From: Lagopus muta
Taxonomy: Eukaryota; Chordata; Aves; Galliformes; Phasianidae
Direction of reading: 5' to 3'
Assembly (NCBI RefSeq): GCF_023343835.1
Contig: NC_064443.1
Coordinates: 9,610,001-9,674,000, forward strand
Length of the DNA: 64,000 bases
The translations under genes were made by a program, and so were the position numbers. A model generated the notes under the pieces. That model was not told the origin of the DNA. It saw only the letters and a list, made by a program, of their open reading frames with translations, and did not search any database. Numbering within the stretch: the stretch's first letter is position 1; every line of letters begins with the position of its first letter. Below are positions 14,623 through 25,000 of the stretch, one piece after another.

Positions 14623-17600
14623 CAGAGACAACAGCAAGTAAAGTGCTTACCAAATTCATAGACTTTTTTACATTTGGTCTCCAAGTCATCTATGAGGTCT
14701 TGCAGCCGACACTGCTTGGCCAATCTCTTGCAATCGTTTACATATTCTACGTCAATATCGAGACGACCTGTCAAGGAGAAACATGAACAGCTCTTTTCAT
14801 CCATATCACTTAGGTGTAAAGGTGGCAAATTCAACCAGTGAAGACTAGATGGCATAGAAATTCATTAATCAGTGCTTCATCTTTCAGTGTCAGGTCACAC
14901 TCATTCCAAGCAGCTGAGATTTGCTACCTCACCAGTCCCCACTTGGTACATCGCAGTTTGGCATCTGATTCACATTCCCATCTTCCAGTGTCCACCCCAA
15001 CAGCTTCATTCAAGAAGTCAAAGATTTAACAGGTTTATTCAAAAAGGCACCTAATTCTCTCAGAAAAGAAAAAGAGCACCACAACAGCAGCACACATGAC
15101 TGCCACCATGGGTTTTCAAGCTTAGGGTGAGAAAAGACTTAAAGTCACTACGTTGTCAACCCAGATCTTTTAGCATCACTGAAAATGTGATGAGCAACAG
15201 TTCTGAAAACACTGGACTGGAGGACAACCTTGAAGTTATTTTCTGGCACCACCTCCTGGCCTGAAGCATTTCAGCACTCAACGTGCCTACAACACAACAT
15301 CTGACTTTTTGGTGGAAGTTTTCTTGAAGTTCAACTTGCACTCAGAAAAAATGATCAGCCAGCAGTCAAATCATTCAGGGTGCATTGCTCAGATCTGTCA
15401 GACTGGAAATGCCCTGCATAGGAACCTAGGTTTTCAACAGATATGGAAATATTCCAGATGATAAATTTATTTTCTGTAAGTTAAAAGTACATTCTCCACA
15501 TTCATTCAACCAAAGCTGATTGTTTTAAGTGACTGTAAAGCTCTTGGTAGGACAAGAACTGGAAAAAGGCACAAACTTGGAAGAGCTGCAGATTGCTCAC
15601 ATTCTTCTCTCAGCAGAAAGGATACATTGGCTATTTATGTATCAAAACATGCCTGACTGCAAGCCAGAGCCACCCCAACTGTGCTAGAGCAGAGGGACAG
15701 ACAACAGCCTCCCAGCCACGTTTACATACAGTAAATGATTTACCTGTGTATAGATACTGCAGCAGAGAGCCAAAGGCTGTGGGATTGATCTAAAACAAAA
15801 TATGAGAATGTTACCTTGAGAATTACCAGGAATTTAATAACAAGCTTGAAACTTGCCTGGATACAAACATGATCCTGCTCAGAAAAAAAAAGTTGGAGGG
15901 AAAAAAAAAACCCACACACACACCCCACCTAAATGGCACTCAGACACAGCAGTCTGACCACCCAATTTCCTTGCTTCTTGCATCAGTGATGCTGCCACTC
16001 CTGTTGGTTTACACAGCTCTTCAAACGGATTGGCTGCTACTAATCCATGTGCCCAGGAGACAGGACCAAACTAACAGAGGTGCTCCAAAGACAGTCCTAA
16101 TGCAGACTCTGTAAAATCCGGTCTTTTACCGGTCTCAAACATTTCCAACTCTTCTTTCTAATTTGAGAGGCTGGCTGTGTTCTTACAAAAGAGAAAGGAG
16201 AGACATTAAGTAATGTCCTGCGAAACTGGAAGTATGTTTTCCACAAGCAGCTTTGCACTGCCACAATTAAGCTATAGAAACATGTGCCAGAGTATTGGTG
16301 ATTAATGGATGGAATGCACTTAACGGCCTATTTAGTTCTTGCTGTAAATGCAACAAAAGGGACTCAATTAGTGCCAATTATGGAGGTGATGTCTTCACTA
16401 CAGACCACCTGTCCACCAGGAATTAGACAAATTCAACTCATCCCACAGAGGAGCTGCGACGCAGCTGGCAGATGGTAACAGCTACCTGCTACTGCAATTA
16501 ATTAAGCTATATTTGAGCCCATGATAGAGGGAACAAAGGCAAAGTACGCAGTCAACATGCCTTTTGTCATCTGAACAAGATGCTATTTTATGCAGAGAGT
16601 GCCTTCACAAGTGTTTCTCCTTACCTAGGGTCATGCCGAGCTCCAGGAGCTACACACTGTGGAAATTAACCCTCAAATCATCCTTCCCACTCAATTTTCT
16701 CATCCAGCTGAAATAAGAAAGAAAAGCTAGAATAACAGCCATGCTCACCAGCGGGTGCTTCAACGCTATCATGTTCTTTCCCTTCCATTTGGTCTCAAAC
16801 ATTTCTGCAAAGTAGGCACTGCGAGCACTGAGAATGCAGCGGTGGGCACAGAAGGATTTGCCATGGACAATGAAAACGATGTCACTTTGATAACCCTGCT
16901 CCAGCAACCTGTAGGGAACAAGAAGAGAGGAAAACTGTTGCGGAATTAAAAAGGAAAGAATGGATCAAAGCTAATGGGAGACATGGCACAGTTAGGCTCC
17001 AAATGAACAACAGGTCACAGAATGAAGGGGAAAAAGGGTTTAAAAGACTGACTGTTTTGTCTAGATGCCTCTTATCAAATAGGATGCACACACTTTCATG
17101 AAAGAATTACTCCACCACCAGATACGGTGCAGTTTTCCTGCTCTCGGGCCGCTGTCAGCGTGCATGCCCTGACCATGAAGCAAACAGGAGAGAACTTGAG
17201 ATGACACACCCTTAGATGAAGGAAGGATGTCACAGCCATGCAGCACAGGAGATTACCACACAAGAGATGAAGACCTGTTTGTGTTTGCACACCCATGCCC
17301 TCCCTCATTCTTTAAAAGGAGAAATATAAGATCGCTACTCAGACGACTTTTGGCATCCATCACCAGTTTCCTGATACACATCACCTCCTCAGCTTCTATT
17401 GTCACAAACATCCACAAAAGGTCAAATGACGTAGAAGTCAGGCATTATACTCCCTTCAGAGAGCAGGACTGATGTCCAGAAAGGTGTGGAGTCATAAAAG
17501 CAGCTAATGTCAAACCACAGTCTTGAATGCTGACCTCAATTTTTCTGCCACTAGAACATCCTTCTTACTAACATCTTGCCCAAAACAAAATAGAAACAGT

Positions 17601-20600
17601 TGTGTTTACTTTTCACCCCCTACTGTTATCTTTTGCAACAATCTTAATGCAAGGATTGCTCAGAACCAGAAGTGGAAAACAGCACATTTTGGTTTTCATG
17701 TGAACAGAAAGAACAGAGCAACCTCCCTATAAGAGAGCCTAAGGAAGGCCCAAACTGAGTATCTCAGAAATTAGTATCTCACCTCTTAGGTGGAAACCTT
17801 GGTTTGTAGGCTACTGCACTTTTGGCCTGAAATTTAATTTTAGATGATATTTATCCTAAATTGCTGATGCATTTTAATGGTCTGGTTTGACATTCTAATA
17901 CTTCTGCACTAGAAAGACCAGCTTTGCACTGTCTGTGGAGTCTGTACCAAGGGTCACTAGATGCCGTATCCAAAATGTTTGTATACCTGGCAGTCAACCC
18001 TTAGGGCATGGAGGAACACCCCTTAGGAAGCCCTACATGCCCACGCATAAGACAGGGTTCTGATTAGCTGACTTTCAAACCCACCTTTAACAGAGAGCTT
18101 AAATATCTAAGTTAGCAGCTGAGGAATGAAGGCAGAACACACAGGACGTGGAGCTATTCCATCTGCTTACCGCTGCAGGAAGACATCATAGTAGTCTCTT
18201 TTCATGCACTTTGCTGTGATCTGCTTGTACTCCTTCAGCAGACGCCGGATGGCATCACTCAGCGCTCCGTACAAACAGCGCTCCCCATCAAATGTGTTTG
18301 CCTCACATTTTGCTCCTGCAAAATGGCAACAGATACACGTCAGCAGGCAGCTGCACCTTTCACGTGTCATTGAATGATCACTAAACAAGTGTGACACTTG
18401 GCTGCTGACGTTTCACTGTGATCTCTTATGCTATTGTGCTTTATTATGAAAATTCAACTCCCCCTACACCTGCATCACCTAATGCTGTTCTTCCACCACT
18501 TCATTCCTTTCTGAAGACATCATGACTCATTTATACTGATTTTGGTAATAAGTGTCTCAGCACGATTCCAGCAGCGTTCAGAAAATAATCTCACTGTAGA
18601 AAGCATGACCACCTACTGGACTTTAACAGCTCCTTCAGAAGGCATTTCTGCCTTGTACAAGACACCTCTTTAGAACAGGCTGTGCTAGAAATTTGAAGGA
18701 CACTTGCATTTTCCTATTTCAGAAACACATGTGGGGTATATTAAGGTGCACGGAATGCAGCAAAAGGTACACTGAATGCACCAAGTGTTAAGGAACTTGG
18801 GTGCTGAGAACCTAAGGGGCAAACACTTTCCATGACAGTTTGCCTTACTTTGCTTAAGGTCAGCAAAAAGCCTTTGCATTTCACCTTTGAGTCCTGCCTG
18901 AAGCAAGGCTAACAGAAGACTGCAAGAAGGTTTTATATGGGTTCCTCAAATGAAGTACAATTCTTACACCAACATACTCCCAAAAGAAATGCACACTTCC
19001 AGAACATTGTGAATTCTGAAAGTCATGCTGTCCCTTAAGTTAACATGGAAAGCTTCCCTGAAGTAAATTCAAGCAGCAAGTGGTCTGCAGAAGGGGTCAG
19101 GATGATCTGCAGTGACCAGAGAGTCCCAAAGGCAGCCAGAGATCATTGAACAGATAGTTCATTAAAAAAGAAGCTTCCACAAGCTACAGTTAAACAATAT
19201 TGTCTCCACAGACAAGTAAGAAGAAATATAACTGGGACACTTTTGCTCACCATTGGCTAGAAGATAGCGTACAAGGTCCTCATGTCCACAGAGGCAAGCA
19301 TAATACCTGACAATAACAAGAGAGAGAAAACTGAAGATATAATAGGGTGCAAAATTCAGTGTTTGGGCACAGCATGCGAAATTTAGCACTGAGCTTCCTG
19401 TGATAAGCTTAGAAGATGGCTGCTCATAGGAGTGAGGAACTGCTCCCAAATAACATGTAAGCCTGACCCCAGCAATTGAGTAAGTAGGATCTGTTCCCAG
19501 CACTTATAGGCACTGCTGTCTTGCAAGGAGATCTCAAGGTCCCAGTCTGAGTTCCGCATCTTCTGTTGCACCACTGCCTGCCAAATCTGCCTCATCATTT
19601 TAACAGAGTTCATTTCATGGGCACTCTGCAATCCTACTGAACTCTCAGGAACACTCCTTTGGATGTCAGTCTGATTGCTGCATAATGCAACAATGAGGAA
19701 ATAGCATTCATATCACACATACAGAAAACACACCCCTCAAAGTCTTCTCACAATATTTTGTTACTTCCTTCACAATCTGAGGCTTTTCTAATTCACTATC
19801 ACAAAGAGCCCAAACTGTCCTACAAATTAGGAGAATCCTATCACCTGCACTGTAGCCAGCAAATATGGTTTCATTTTGGGAAGTTACTCCATATTCTAAA
19901 TATGTTGCAGATGTCTAATGCTGCTTTGGAATTAGGATGCAGGAACTTACAAAGTTCATGTGACCCTCCTCAGCATCAGCACAGATTCCTCACCACCTAT
20001 GGCAAATTCACAGCCTTGCCAGACAGCAAACCCACCATCACTTTGCTTTCATCAGGTCATACCTTCATCTGACAAGGCATGCTAGAATGCCATTGACCTT
20101 AATGGAAAAAAAAAAAGGCCTACCCAGGCCAAGAACAAACTGCTCCATCCAAGTTATTTGGTCACAAAATTAACTGTGCTTCTCAGCACTATGCCAGCAC
20201 GTGAGACAAAGGTGAGACAAAGGCACATTTATCACAGCACCCACAGAGGAGAGCAGCAGAAATATGCAGCCAAGTCACCTACAAAGCAGAACCCAACTCA
20301 TTTTGTAACAGAGCTCCCAGCTGTGATGCAGAGAGAATGAAAGAGCCCTGACAGCCCTGCCCTCCCACCCAGCCAGCACTCTAGGGTGCAGAACTCACAG
20401 AGGTGTACTGTCCCACTTATCACGGACGTTAATTTCCACATCTCGCTGCTCAAGAAGGTATCTGGAAGAGAAACAGGAGCAAAGTCATACCTTCATGCAG
20501 TTGCTCACTCAGACATGTTCTCCTCTTTCAAAACATGCAAGTTTGAGTTTGTACAGTAACTTCCAAAGGCACAACGGGATCTTGCATTCAACCTGGGGAG

Positions 20601-21600
20601 ACATCAGCTGTGGCTGAAGGGGCATCAGGCAAATCAAAGAACTGCAGCACAGGTTGGTGGTTCCTTCGGTCTTCATTTGTGTAAGGGAAGAAAGGAATCA
20701 AATCCACTCCTGCTGACCCACAACAGGGCCAGAGCCATAAGAAAAGTAGGAGCACTTCAGCAGTACCTTCGTATCATCCTAAAATGCTCACAGCCTGGAT
20801 ACTCATGATACGTGGCCAAACTTAACAAGCCAAGGCTGGACTCCTTACCCTGTCTGCGGCTTTTCTTTCCATGACACCAGTGTCACTCCAGACTGCCCTT
20901 AATTCCTGTCGCTCCCTTATCCTGCTCACTTACCAAGCACTGCCCCTTTGGCAGCTCTAGAAGCCAACCTTCTCCTTATGCACAGGTCTTCCTCCCAAGC
21001 AGCCTGGCTCTTGTTACAGCCCATTCCCACCTACAGTGACAGCCGTCCCTCTGAGCCACATGGAGGCTCTCAAACATTCTCCTCACCCACATCAGTTCCT
21101 CCTTTCCCTCCCTCCATCCTTCCTTCCTTCCTCAGCCTCACCTGATTGCCCACTCAGTTCCATCCATGTCTGCCCACTCTGACTCCATGTGGAGCTCGTC
21201 CCCTTTGCTTTCAGTGTTCTCAGACTGACAGTTTCTACCCTATCACGTCACTGCTTGCTACCTGAATTCTCTGCAAGGTCACCCACAGGGCCCCTCATCC
21301 TACGGCTAAGCCGCACCGTACCACTGCAACGAATTAAGCCGATGTAAGCGTACGACTGGTACAAACGGCCACCAGGCCTCACCCACCAGCAGGAAAGGCG
21401 CAAGCTCTGCCAGCCGTCCCACACCGTCGCCCACAGAGGCAGCAGGCTCGCGGTGCCCGCCCTGCCGCCGAGGAAGGAGGGCCGGGGATCGCGCAGGGCG
21501 AGGCCGCGAAGCGCCCACACCCCCACAGCCCGAGCCCCGCTCACCGCACGCGGCTCACGTCCCCCTTCTTGCAGCTGGTGAACAGATCGTTGGTGTCCAT
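1..21600 (-). CDS. ABTB1: ABTB1 (ankyrin repeat and BTB domain protein 1, BPOZ), coding exons 1-11, 3' end outside the window
   Basis: The spliced minus-strand coding sequence joins 21600-21545, 20461-20399, 19306-19251, 18315-18171, 16908-16749, 15789-15744, 14767-14651, 9356-9241, 4045-3947, 3377-3210 and 87-1. It gives 371 codons with matching phases throughout. The product starts MDTNDLFTSCKKGDVSRVR and follows human ABTB1 (478 residues) nearly without gaps, so about 107 C-terminal residues lie beyond base 1. Order of domains: ankyrin repeats (about 1-65), a linker, a first BTB/POZ domain (about 115-182), a BACK-like linker, and a second BTB (about 270-346). Family knowledge: a cytoplasmic/nuclear adaptor for CUL3 ubiquitin ligase, reported to bind eEF1A and to be induced by PTEN. 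The start codon sits in a strong context (GCC before ATGG). Introns are long for a bird. Confidence 0.96.
88..3209 (-). other. ABTB1: ABTB1 intron 10
   Basis: 3.1 kb between coding exons 10 and 11. No further exon, RNA gene or recognisable repeat was found. Open frames here are short (about 100 codons at most) and resemble no known family. Confidence 0.7.
3210..3377 (-). CDS. ABTB1: ABTB1 coding exon 10 (second BTB core)
   Basis: 168 nt in phase 0 encoding residues 287-342. It starts AFFCGRSDYFKALLEDHF and ends VLYYIYSDDTE. It carries the BTB Gly-Arg-Ser-x-Tyr-Phe element and the L-Y-Y-x-Y-S-D end of the fold. The acceptor is CTTCTCCAG and the donor GTGAGG. Confidence 0.96.
3947..4045 (-). 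CDS. ABTB1: ABTB1 coding exon 9
   Basis: 99 nt in phase 0 encoding residues 254-286, VGFGELPFDSTDNFNSCPDV followed by CFRVADYNFLCHK. This starts the second BTB domain. The N-terminal five residues differ from human, but the length is unchanged. Confidence 0.95.
4046..9240 (-). other. ABTB1: ABTB1 intron 8
   Basis: 5.2 kb without coding exons. It contains an A16 run at 4741-4756, an AC-rich tract near 7100-7118 and AAAC-type low-complexity DNA near 7664-7690. A stretch at 5090-5700 is rich in developmental transcription-factor motifs and is listed separately. Confidence 0.7.
5090..5700. promoter_or_regulatory. Candidate intronic enhancer (POU/TCF/homeodomain motifs)
   Basis: Seen: a perfect octamer ATGCAAAT at 5297-5304, a TCF/LEF-type ATCAAAG at 5470-5476, a CAATGG Sox-like core near 5453, and a CAATTAAT homeodomain core near 5549. 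There is no repeat signature. Whether this acts as an enhancer is inference from motif density alone; motifs this short also occur by chance. Confidence 0.3.
9241..9356 (-). CDS. ABTB1: ABTB1 coding exon 8
   Basis: 116 nt encoding residues 216-253, starting SSKPGTCVKVLTIEP and ending LLADCALPAELR, against human SSKPGTCVKVLTIEPP and ADCALPPELR. It codes for the linker between the two BTB domains. The acceptor is CTCTTCCAG and the donor GTAGGG. Confidence 0.95.
10738..10860 (-). mobile_element. CR1 LINE 3' end fragment
   Basis: On the plus strand it begins TCATAGAATCATAGAATCAC and continues GGTTGGAAACGACC, then AAGATCATCCAGTCCAACCG. This is the reverse complement of the 3' end of avian CR1, whose 3' terminus is a short tandem repeat of ATTCTATG type. 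The element therefore lies on the minus strand, in the same sense as ABTB1. Its 5' limit is only approximate, judged by loss of resemblance. Confidence 0.9.
14437..14452. repeat. 16-bp perfect palindrome
   Basis: TCTAGCATATGCTAGA is identical to its own reverse complement. The centre AGCATATGCT resembles the palindromic POU dimer (MORE) site. It lies about 200 bp into ABTB1 intron 7. Confidence 0.7.
14590..14621. repeat. (CA)16 microsatellite
   Basis: 32 uninterrupted bases of CA on the plus strand, read as (TG)16 in the ABTB1 pre-mRNA. It ends 30 nt from the exon 7 donor. Confidence 0.97.
14651..14767 (-). CDS. ABTB1: ABTB1 coding exon 7
   Basis: 117 nt encoding residues 177-214, beginning RLDIDVEYVNDCKRLAKQCR and ending KCKKVYEF. 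This is the helical stretch after BTB1. The donor is GTAAGC; a (TG)16 tract follows 30 nt into the intron. Confidence 0.95.
15744..15789 (-). CDS. ABTB1: ABTB1 coding exon 6
   Basis: A small 46-nt exon encoding INPTAFGSLLQYLYT and the first base of Gly176. It matches human INPVAFGALLQYLYTG and completes the BTB domain with the usual L-x-Y-L-Y-T-G end. The acceptor is TTGTTTTAG and the donor GTAAAT. Confidence 0.94.
16260..16515. promoter_or_regulatory. Candidate intronic enhancer with repeated homeodomain cores
   Basis: Four CAATTA cores lie at 16264, 16365, 16375 and 16495, the middle pair exactly 10 bp apart. The 12-mer AATTAAGCTATA occurs twice (16265-16276 and 16500-16511). Around them are E-boxes such as CACCTG, CAGCTG and CAGATGG. 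No transposon signature was seen. A regulatory role is inference. Confidence 0.35.
16749..16908 (-). CDS. ABTB1: ABTB1 coding exon 5 (first BTB core)
   Basis: 160 nt encoding residues 108-160. It contains the BTB signature: SDIVFIVHGKSF, then AHRCILSARSAYF, where the Ala-His-Arg and Ala-Arg-Ser-x-Tyr-Phe elements form the dimerisation and CUL3-binding core. The acceptor is CCCTACAG and the donor GTGAGC. Confidence 0.96.
18171..18315 (-). CDS. ABTB1: ABTB1 coding exon 4
   Basis: 145 nt encoding residues 60-106, starting AKCEANTFDGERCLYGALSD, with a GTAAGC donor. It links the ankyrin unit to the first BTB domain and is very close to human (ARCEANTFDGERCLYGALSD). Confidence 0.95.
19251..19306 (-). 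CDS. ABTB1: ABTB1 coding exon 3
   Basis: 56 nt encoding YYACLCGHEDLVRYLLAN with split codons at both ends (Leu40, Gly59). This is the paired-helix part of the second ankyrin repeat (A-x-x-x-G-H-x-x-L-V-x-x-L-L-x-x-G). Confidence 0.95.
20399..20461 (-). CDS. ABTB1: ABTB1 coding exon 2
   Basis: 63 nt between a CTTCCAG acceptor and a GTGAGT donor, encoding YLLEQRDVEINVRDKWDSTP plus two bases of Leu40. DKWDSTPL is the ankyrin beta-hairpin motif (usual form D-x-x-G-x-T-P-L). Confidence 0.95.
21545..21600 (-). CDS. ABTB1: ABTB1 coding exon 1
   Basis: Encodes residues 1-18 and the first two bases of Arg19. It begins with ATG at 21600 in a near-perfect Kozak context and ends at a GTGAGC donor. The residues MDTNDLFTSCKKGDVSRV match the human N-terminus and start the first ankyrin repeat. 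The exon lies inside a CpG island. Confidence 0.95.
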
Positions 21601-21721
21601 GGCCGGGGCAGGCCGCGGGGCGGCGACGCCGCATTGACTCTGCAGGCGTAGGGCAGACGGCCGGGCCGGGGCGCGGGGCCGGAGGGGCCGCGGCAGCGAC
21701 GGGACGGAAGCGGCTGCGGAT

Positions 21722-21728
21722 GTAAACA
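21722..21728 (-). promoter_or_regulatory. Forkhead (FOXO-type) site in the ABTB1 promoter
   Basis: GTAAACA on the plus strand (TGTTTAC on the gene's strand), 122-128 bp upstream of the ABTB1 start codon. It is an AT-rich island in otherwise very GC-rich DNA, which makes it stand out. Binding is inferred. Confidence 0.4.
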
Positions 21729-21770
21729 CGGAGCGGGCGGGGCGGCAGGAGAGGCTCCGCCGCCGCGAGA

Positions 21771-21782
21771 GGAAGTGAGTCA
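21771..21782 (+). promoter_or_regulatory. Composite ETS/AP-1 site in the ABTB1 promoter
   Basis: GGAAGTGAGTCA contains an ETS core GGAAGT (21771-21776) overlapping by one base a perfect AP-1 heptamer TGAGTCA (21776-21782). It is about 170-180 bp upstream of the ABTB1 start codon. Binding is inferred. Confidence 0.45.
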
Positions 21783-22029
21783 AAGCGCAGCGCCCCCCGC
21801 GGCTCGGAGGATCAACCGCCGACCTGCAGCTGGAGGTCCGAAGAGGAACGCGGGGACTGCGCGTGGAACGGGAGCAAGAGCAGGGGCTGCACTCGGGTCA
21901 GAACGGGCAGGGGACGGGGGACGGGCCGGCTGTGCTGCTGGCAGAGTCGAGGGACCTCGCTCCAAGAGACGAAGTTTAGGGAAGACGAACAAGACAGAGA
22001 AGCAGAGGCCACTCGGGTCAGTGGTCAGA

Positions 22030-25000
22030 CACCACAGAGGTGCGTTTTATTGCAAAGAAACCAAAACCACGGCCTCGGCGCTTGCAGGGCCAGACACGAG
22101 TGTTTGTATTGCCCAAGGAGTCGCCAGGGCTGGCGGCCAGCCAGGGGTCCAGCAGGAAGGAGGGCTGCGAGAAGGTGGCCGGGCTGGGCTCACAGAAAGC
22201 CTGCCAGCAGGGCAAAGCGCTGAGCTGCTCCTCGGCCCCTGCAGAGAACTGGCAACAGAGGAGCTGCAGAACGCACCAGCCATGGTGGGATGCTGCTGCG
22301 CTGCTTCAAGGTCATGGAGCCATCATCCATGCATTGCTGTTGCCTCTATTTCACACTGCACACTGCCAGGTGACAGGTAGAATGCTGGCAGCTTGCGTTA
22401 CAGATAGCACAGCTCAGCAATTAGCAGGCAGCTCTCTCTCCACCTGCCACACCACGAGGCAGGCTGCAGGAGTCAAAGACTCAGCACGTGTGTTTCTACA
22501 CCCTTCTTTACAGACCCCATTCAGGACATCTCAGCAAGATCTGGAAGCAATCTGAAGCTGGGCCATCCCTACCCCACCTGGCTACTGTCCCACAGAGGTG
22601 GAGTCGTTCTGCCCATGTCCACACATCCGGCCGACACCAGCACTGCAGCTCTGGGGCACAGAGTCACTCATGCCAGCACCCACTGAGTTCTGACAAACCA
22701 CATTTGTTTCCAAGCAGAGCCTCCAACTTTTGGCTGTAGTCCTGGAGGAGAAGGGGGGCAGAAGGAGCCATGAGGCTGGGATTGCTGTCCAGGGCCCCTA
22801 CTGGTGACACAGGAGAACGTCCCATCTCATCACTTTGCAGACAACGACATCCTTGCACAAATCATCCCATCCGTGCTCAGTGTCATGGCAGCCCCTGTGA
22901 GTAAAGCAGGTGACTGTTCTAGGCAAGTCACAGGAAACAAATATCCGCAGATAAAGAGAAGGGAAGAAAGTCCTTTTTTAATTTTTTGTTTCCGACTCTT
23001 CAGCAGCCACCAGGTGTCAGTGCGATCAAACGTTTGACAGATGGGACCACAGCAAAGTCCTGGGAGGTGGAAAACACTTTTCCTGGAATTACTCTGTCTT
23101 CTGTCTGCTCTGGAGCCTGGTGCACCCCTCTGAGAAGACCGGCTTTGACAGTCTTTGTTAAAAACAAGTTTAACTACATTAAATTGATAGAAAAGTTTCC
23201 CATAACAACTGATAAAGTCTCTCTTCCTTTTTAAGTCCTCCCTGTAGAGACCTGGACCCAAGCTCTGAACAACAAAGTGAAACGGGCTACAGGTAGCCTT
23301 TCTACAGCACTTCCCAGCCTGCATGTGCCAGGAAGTGACCCATCTGCAGGGCTTGCAGGAGAGGACAACAGTGCAATTGACTTAACAAATCGGCCTAGTG
23401 CAAAAAATGATACAGAGGAAAAAAAAAAACAAGTGGAAAAGGAATAAAAAGATCACCAGACTACAATGAAATGCTATTAGCCAGTAGATTTCTGGAGATA
23501 AACTGAGATCATATAGCCAAGTGCACCCTGCCAGGGACATCAGAATATTGTTCTGGCCTTTGTGATAGCCACCCTCAGGCATTCTCAAGAAACCCTGGAG
23601 CACTCCAGATTCAGAGGAATCCACTACAGGCTCTAAAACACAGTCAGGCTGTAAAAACCCAGGGCAGCAAACCAGGAGGATTTGCTAGGTTATTAATAAG
23701 CCTCAGTATCCTCCTTGCTTTCTTTAGAATTTGAAGACTTAGACCAGATCAGGAGGTGCTGAGTCCAGCAAGAAGCTCACTTTATCAGCACCTGGTTGTT
23801 TTTCTTAATAGCGCAGAGAGAAAAGGAGGCAGCAAAGCAGCTCCTAGCAATGAAGTGCACCAACAAAGTCTTTCGTGTGTGAACTAATCCACATCTGACT
23901 GGTGGCTGTACCTTCATAACAGCCACTGGGTTAAAAAAACAAACAAACAAAAAAAACATATTTAGTGAAGATTACTGGATTTAGAAACATTTATACAGTG
24001 AAACTCCCTAAAGGCCACAGCCATGCCAGGCCCTGTTATACTAAGTGCTATACAAACTCAAATTTAAACTCCATGCTTTAAATTTACTCACCATATTATA
24101 TGAACAACTCGCATTTAATCCTGTGAAGCCCAAAATGCCATCAACACAGCCAATGAACTTGTGCAGTTTCACTGCACGAACCCACCAAATTCAGCAGGAG
24201 TCGTCAGTGAGGGATGGTCAGCAAAGGGCCACACGTGGCCATCCGTGTGCACTCACTGCTCCCCCACACCTGCCACCCATTATCAACTGCTAGGGCAGGA
24301 GAGGGAACTCCTCTGGGTATCTCTGCAGCTCTGCCAACAAGATATAAAAGGAGCTGGTGGTCACCATCTCTTACACAACACAAGGGAAAAGTACAGAGGT
24401 GGAATAAACACTGAAAATTGGAATCTGGATAGGAAACCAAAGGCCGTGACTTTTCTTGAATGGTCCTACATCAAGGTGATCTGTGATTCAGTTTGTATGC
24501 AAAGCGCTATGCAAAATGAAACAGACTCTTTTGTACCTTGACTTTAGGGACTTACATCAGGGATGGATATGCTAAAAATACCTATACATACAGAGACAGA
24601 TTTACAGACTGCATATCTGGAATCTTTCTGTAAAAGGCCTCCTTAAAGACCAAACGTGAGCTGCAAGGAAGCAGATCACCATAATGGACAGGAATAGCTT
24701 TGCCACTGACCTAAGCAAGTCCCTCAATCCCTGCTAATAGAAGAAACAAATGTTCTGGGATTCCAGGCTTGAAAGTAGTTCCAAGTCTTGATTTAGACAG
24801 AGCTCAAAGAACAATTATGCACATTCACGTGCCTTTTATCACACATCTTCAGGGAGCTGGGGCCTCAAAATTGCCTGAGGCATGCCTGAAAAACATTCAC
24901 TGGGGAGCTCTTAGATCTGCTTCTCATCTAAACAGGCTTTTACACTTGTTTGAATGCAGCAATTTTGAAGAGTTACCCTGATTTACACCAATATGATATT

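Larger units (their letters stand above)
9357..14650 (-). other. ABTB1: ABTB1 intron 7
   Basis: 5.3 kb without coding exons. It holds a CR1 tail at 10738-10860, a 16-bp palindrome at 14437-14452 and a CA microsatellite at 14590-14621. The part from about 12300 to 14150 is AT-rich and has almost no open frame; nothing else was recognised there. Confidence 0.7.
14768..21544 (-). other. ABTB1: ABTB1 introns 1-6 (between the listed exons)
   Basis: Introns at 20462-21544, 19307-20398, 18316-19250, 16909-18170, 15790-16748 and 14768-15743, each about 0.9-1.3 kb, all GT-AG. No extra coding exon or recognisable transposon was seen. A tandem copy of the 11-mer GTGAGACAAAG lies at 20201-20222. Intron 5 contains the homeodomain-motif cluster listed separately. 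Confidence 0.75.
21280..22130 (-). promoter_or_regulatory. ABTB1: ABTB1 CpG-island promoter
   Basis: A GC-rich, CpG-rich block covers the first exon and at least 500 bp upstream, with several GGGCGGGG/GGGGCGGC Sp-type boxes near 21732-21745. No TATA box is placed before the start codon, as usual for broadly expressed genes. The transcription start cannot be fixed from sequence; the block limits are approximate. Confidence 0.8.

Noticed and set aside
20201..20222. Tandem 11-mer GTGAGACAAAG in ABTB1 intron 2
   Set aside because: Only two copies of a short unit; a simple slippage duplication is sufficient and no array or motif function is suggested.
21775..22380. 201-codon and 171-codon plus-strand frames next to the ABTB1 promoter
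   Set aside because: They overlap the CpG island and the probable PODXL2 3' end, have biased composition and match nothing. A divergent noncoding transcript is possible but not a supported gene.
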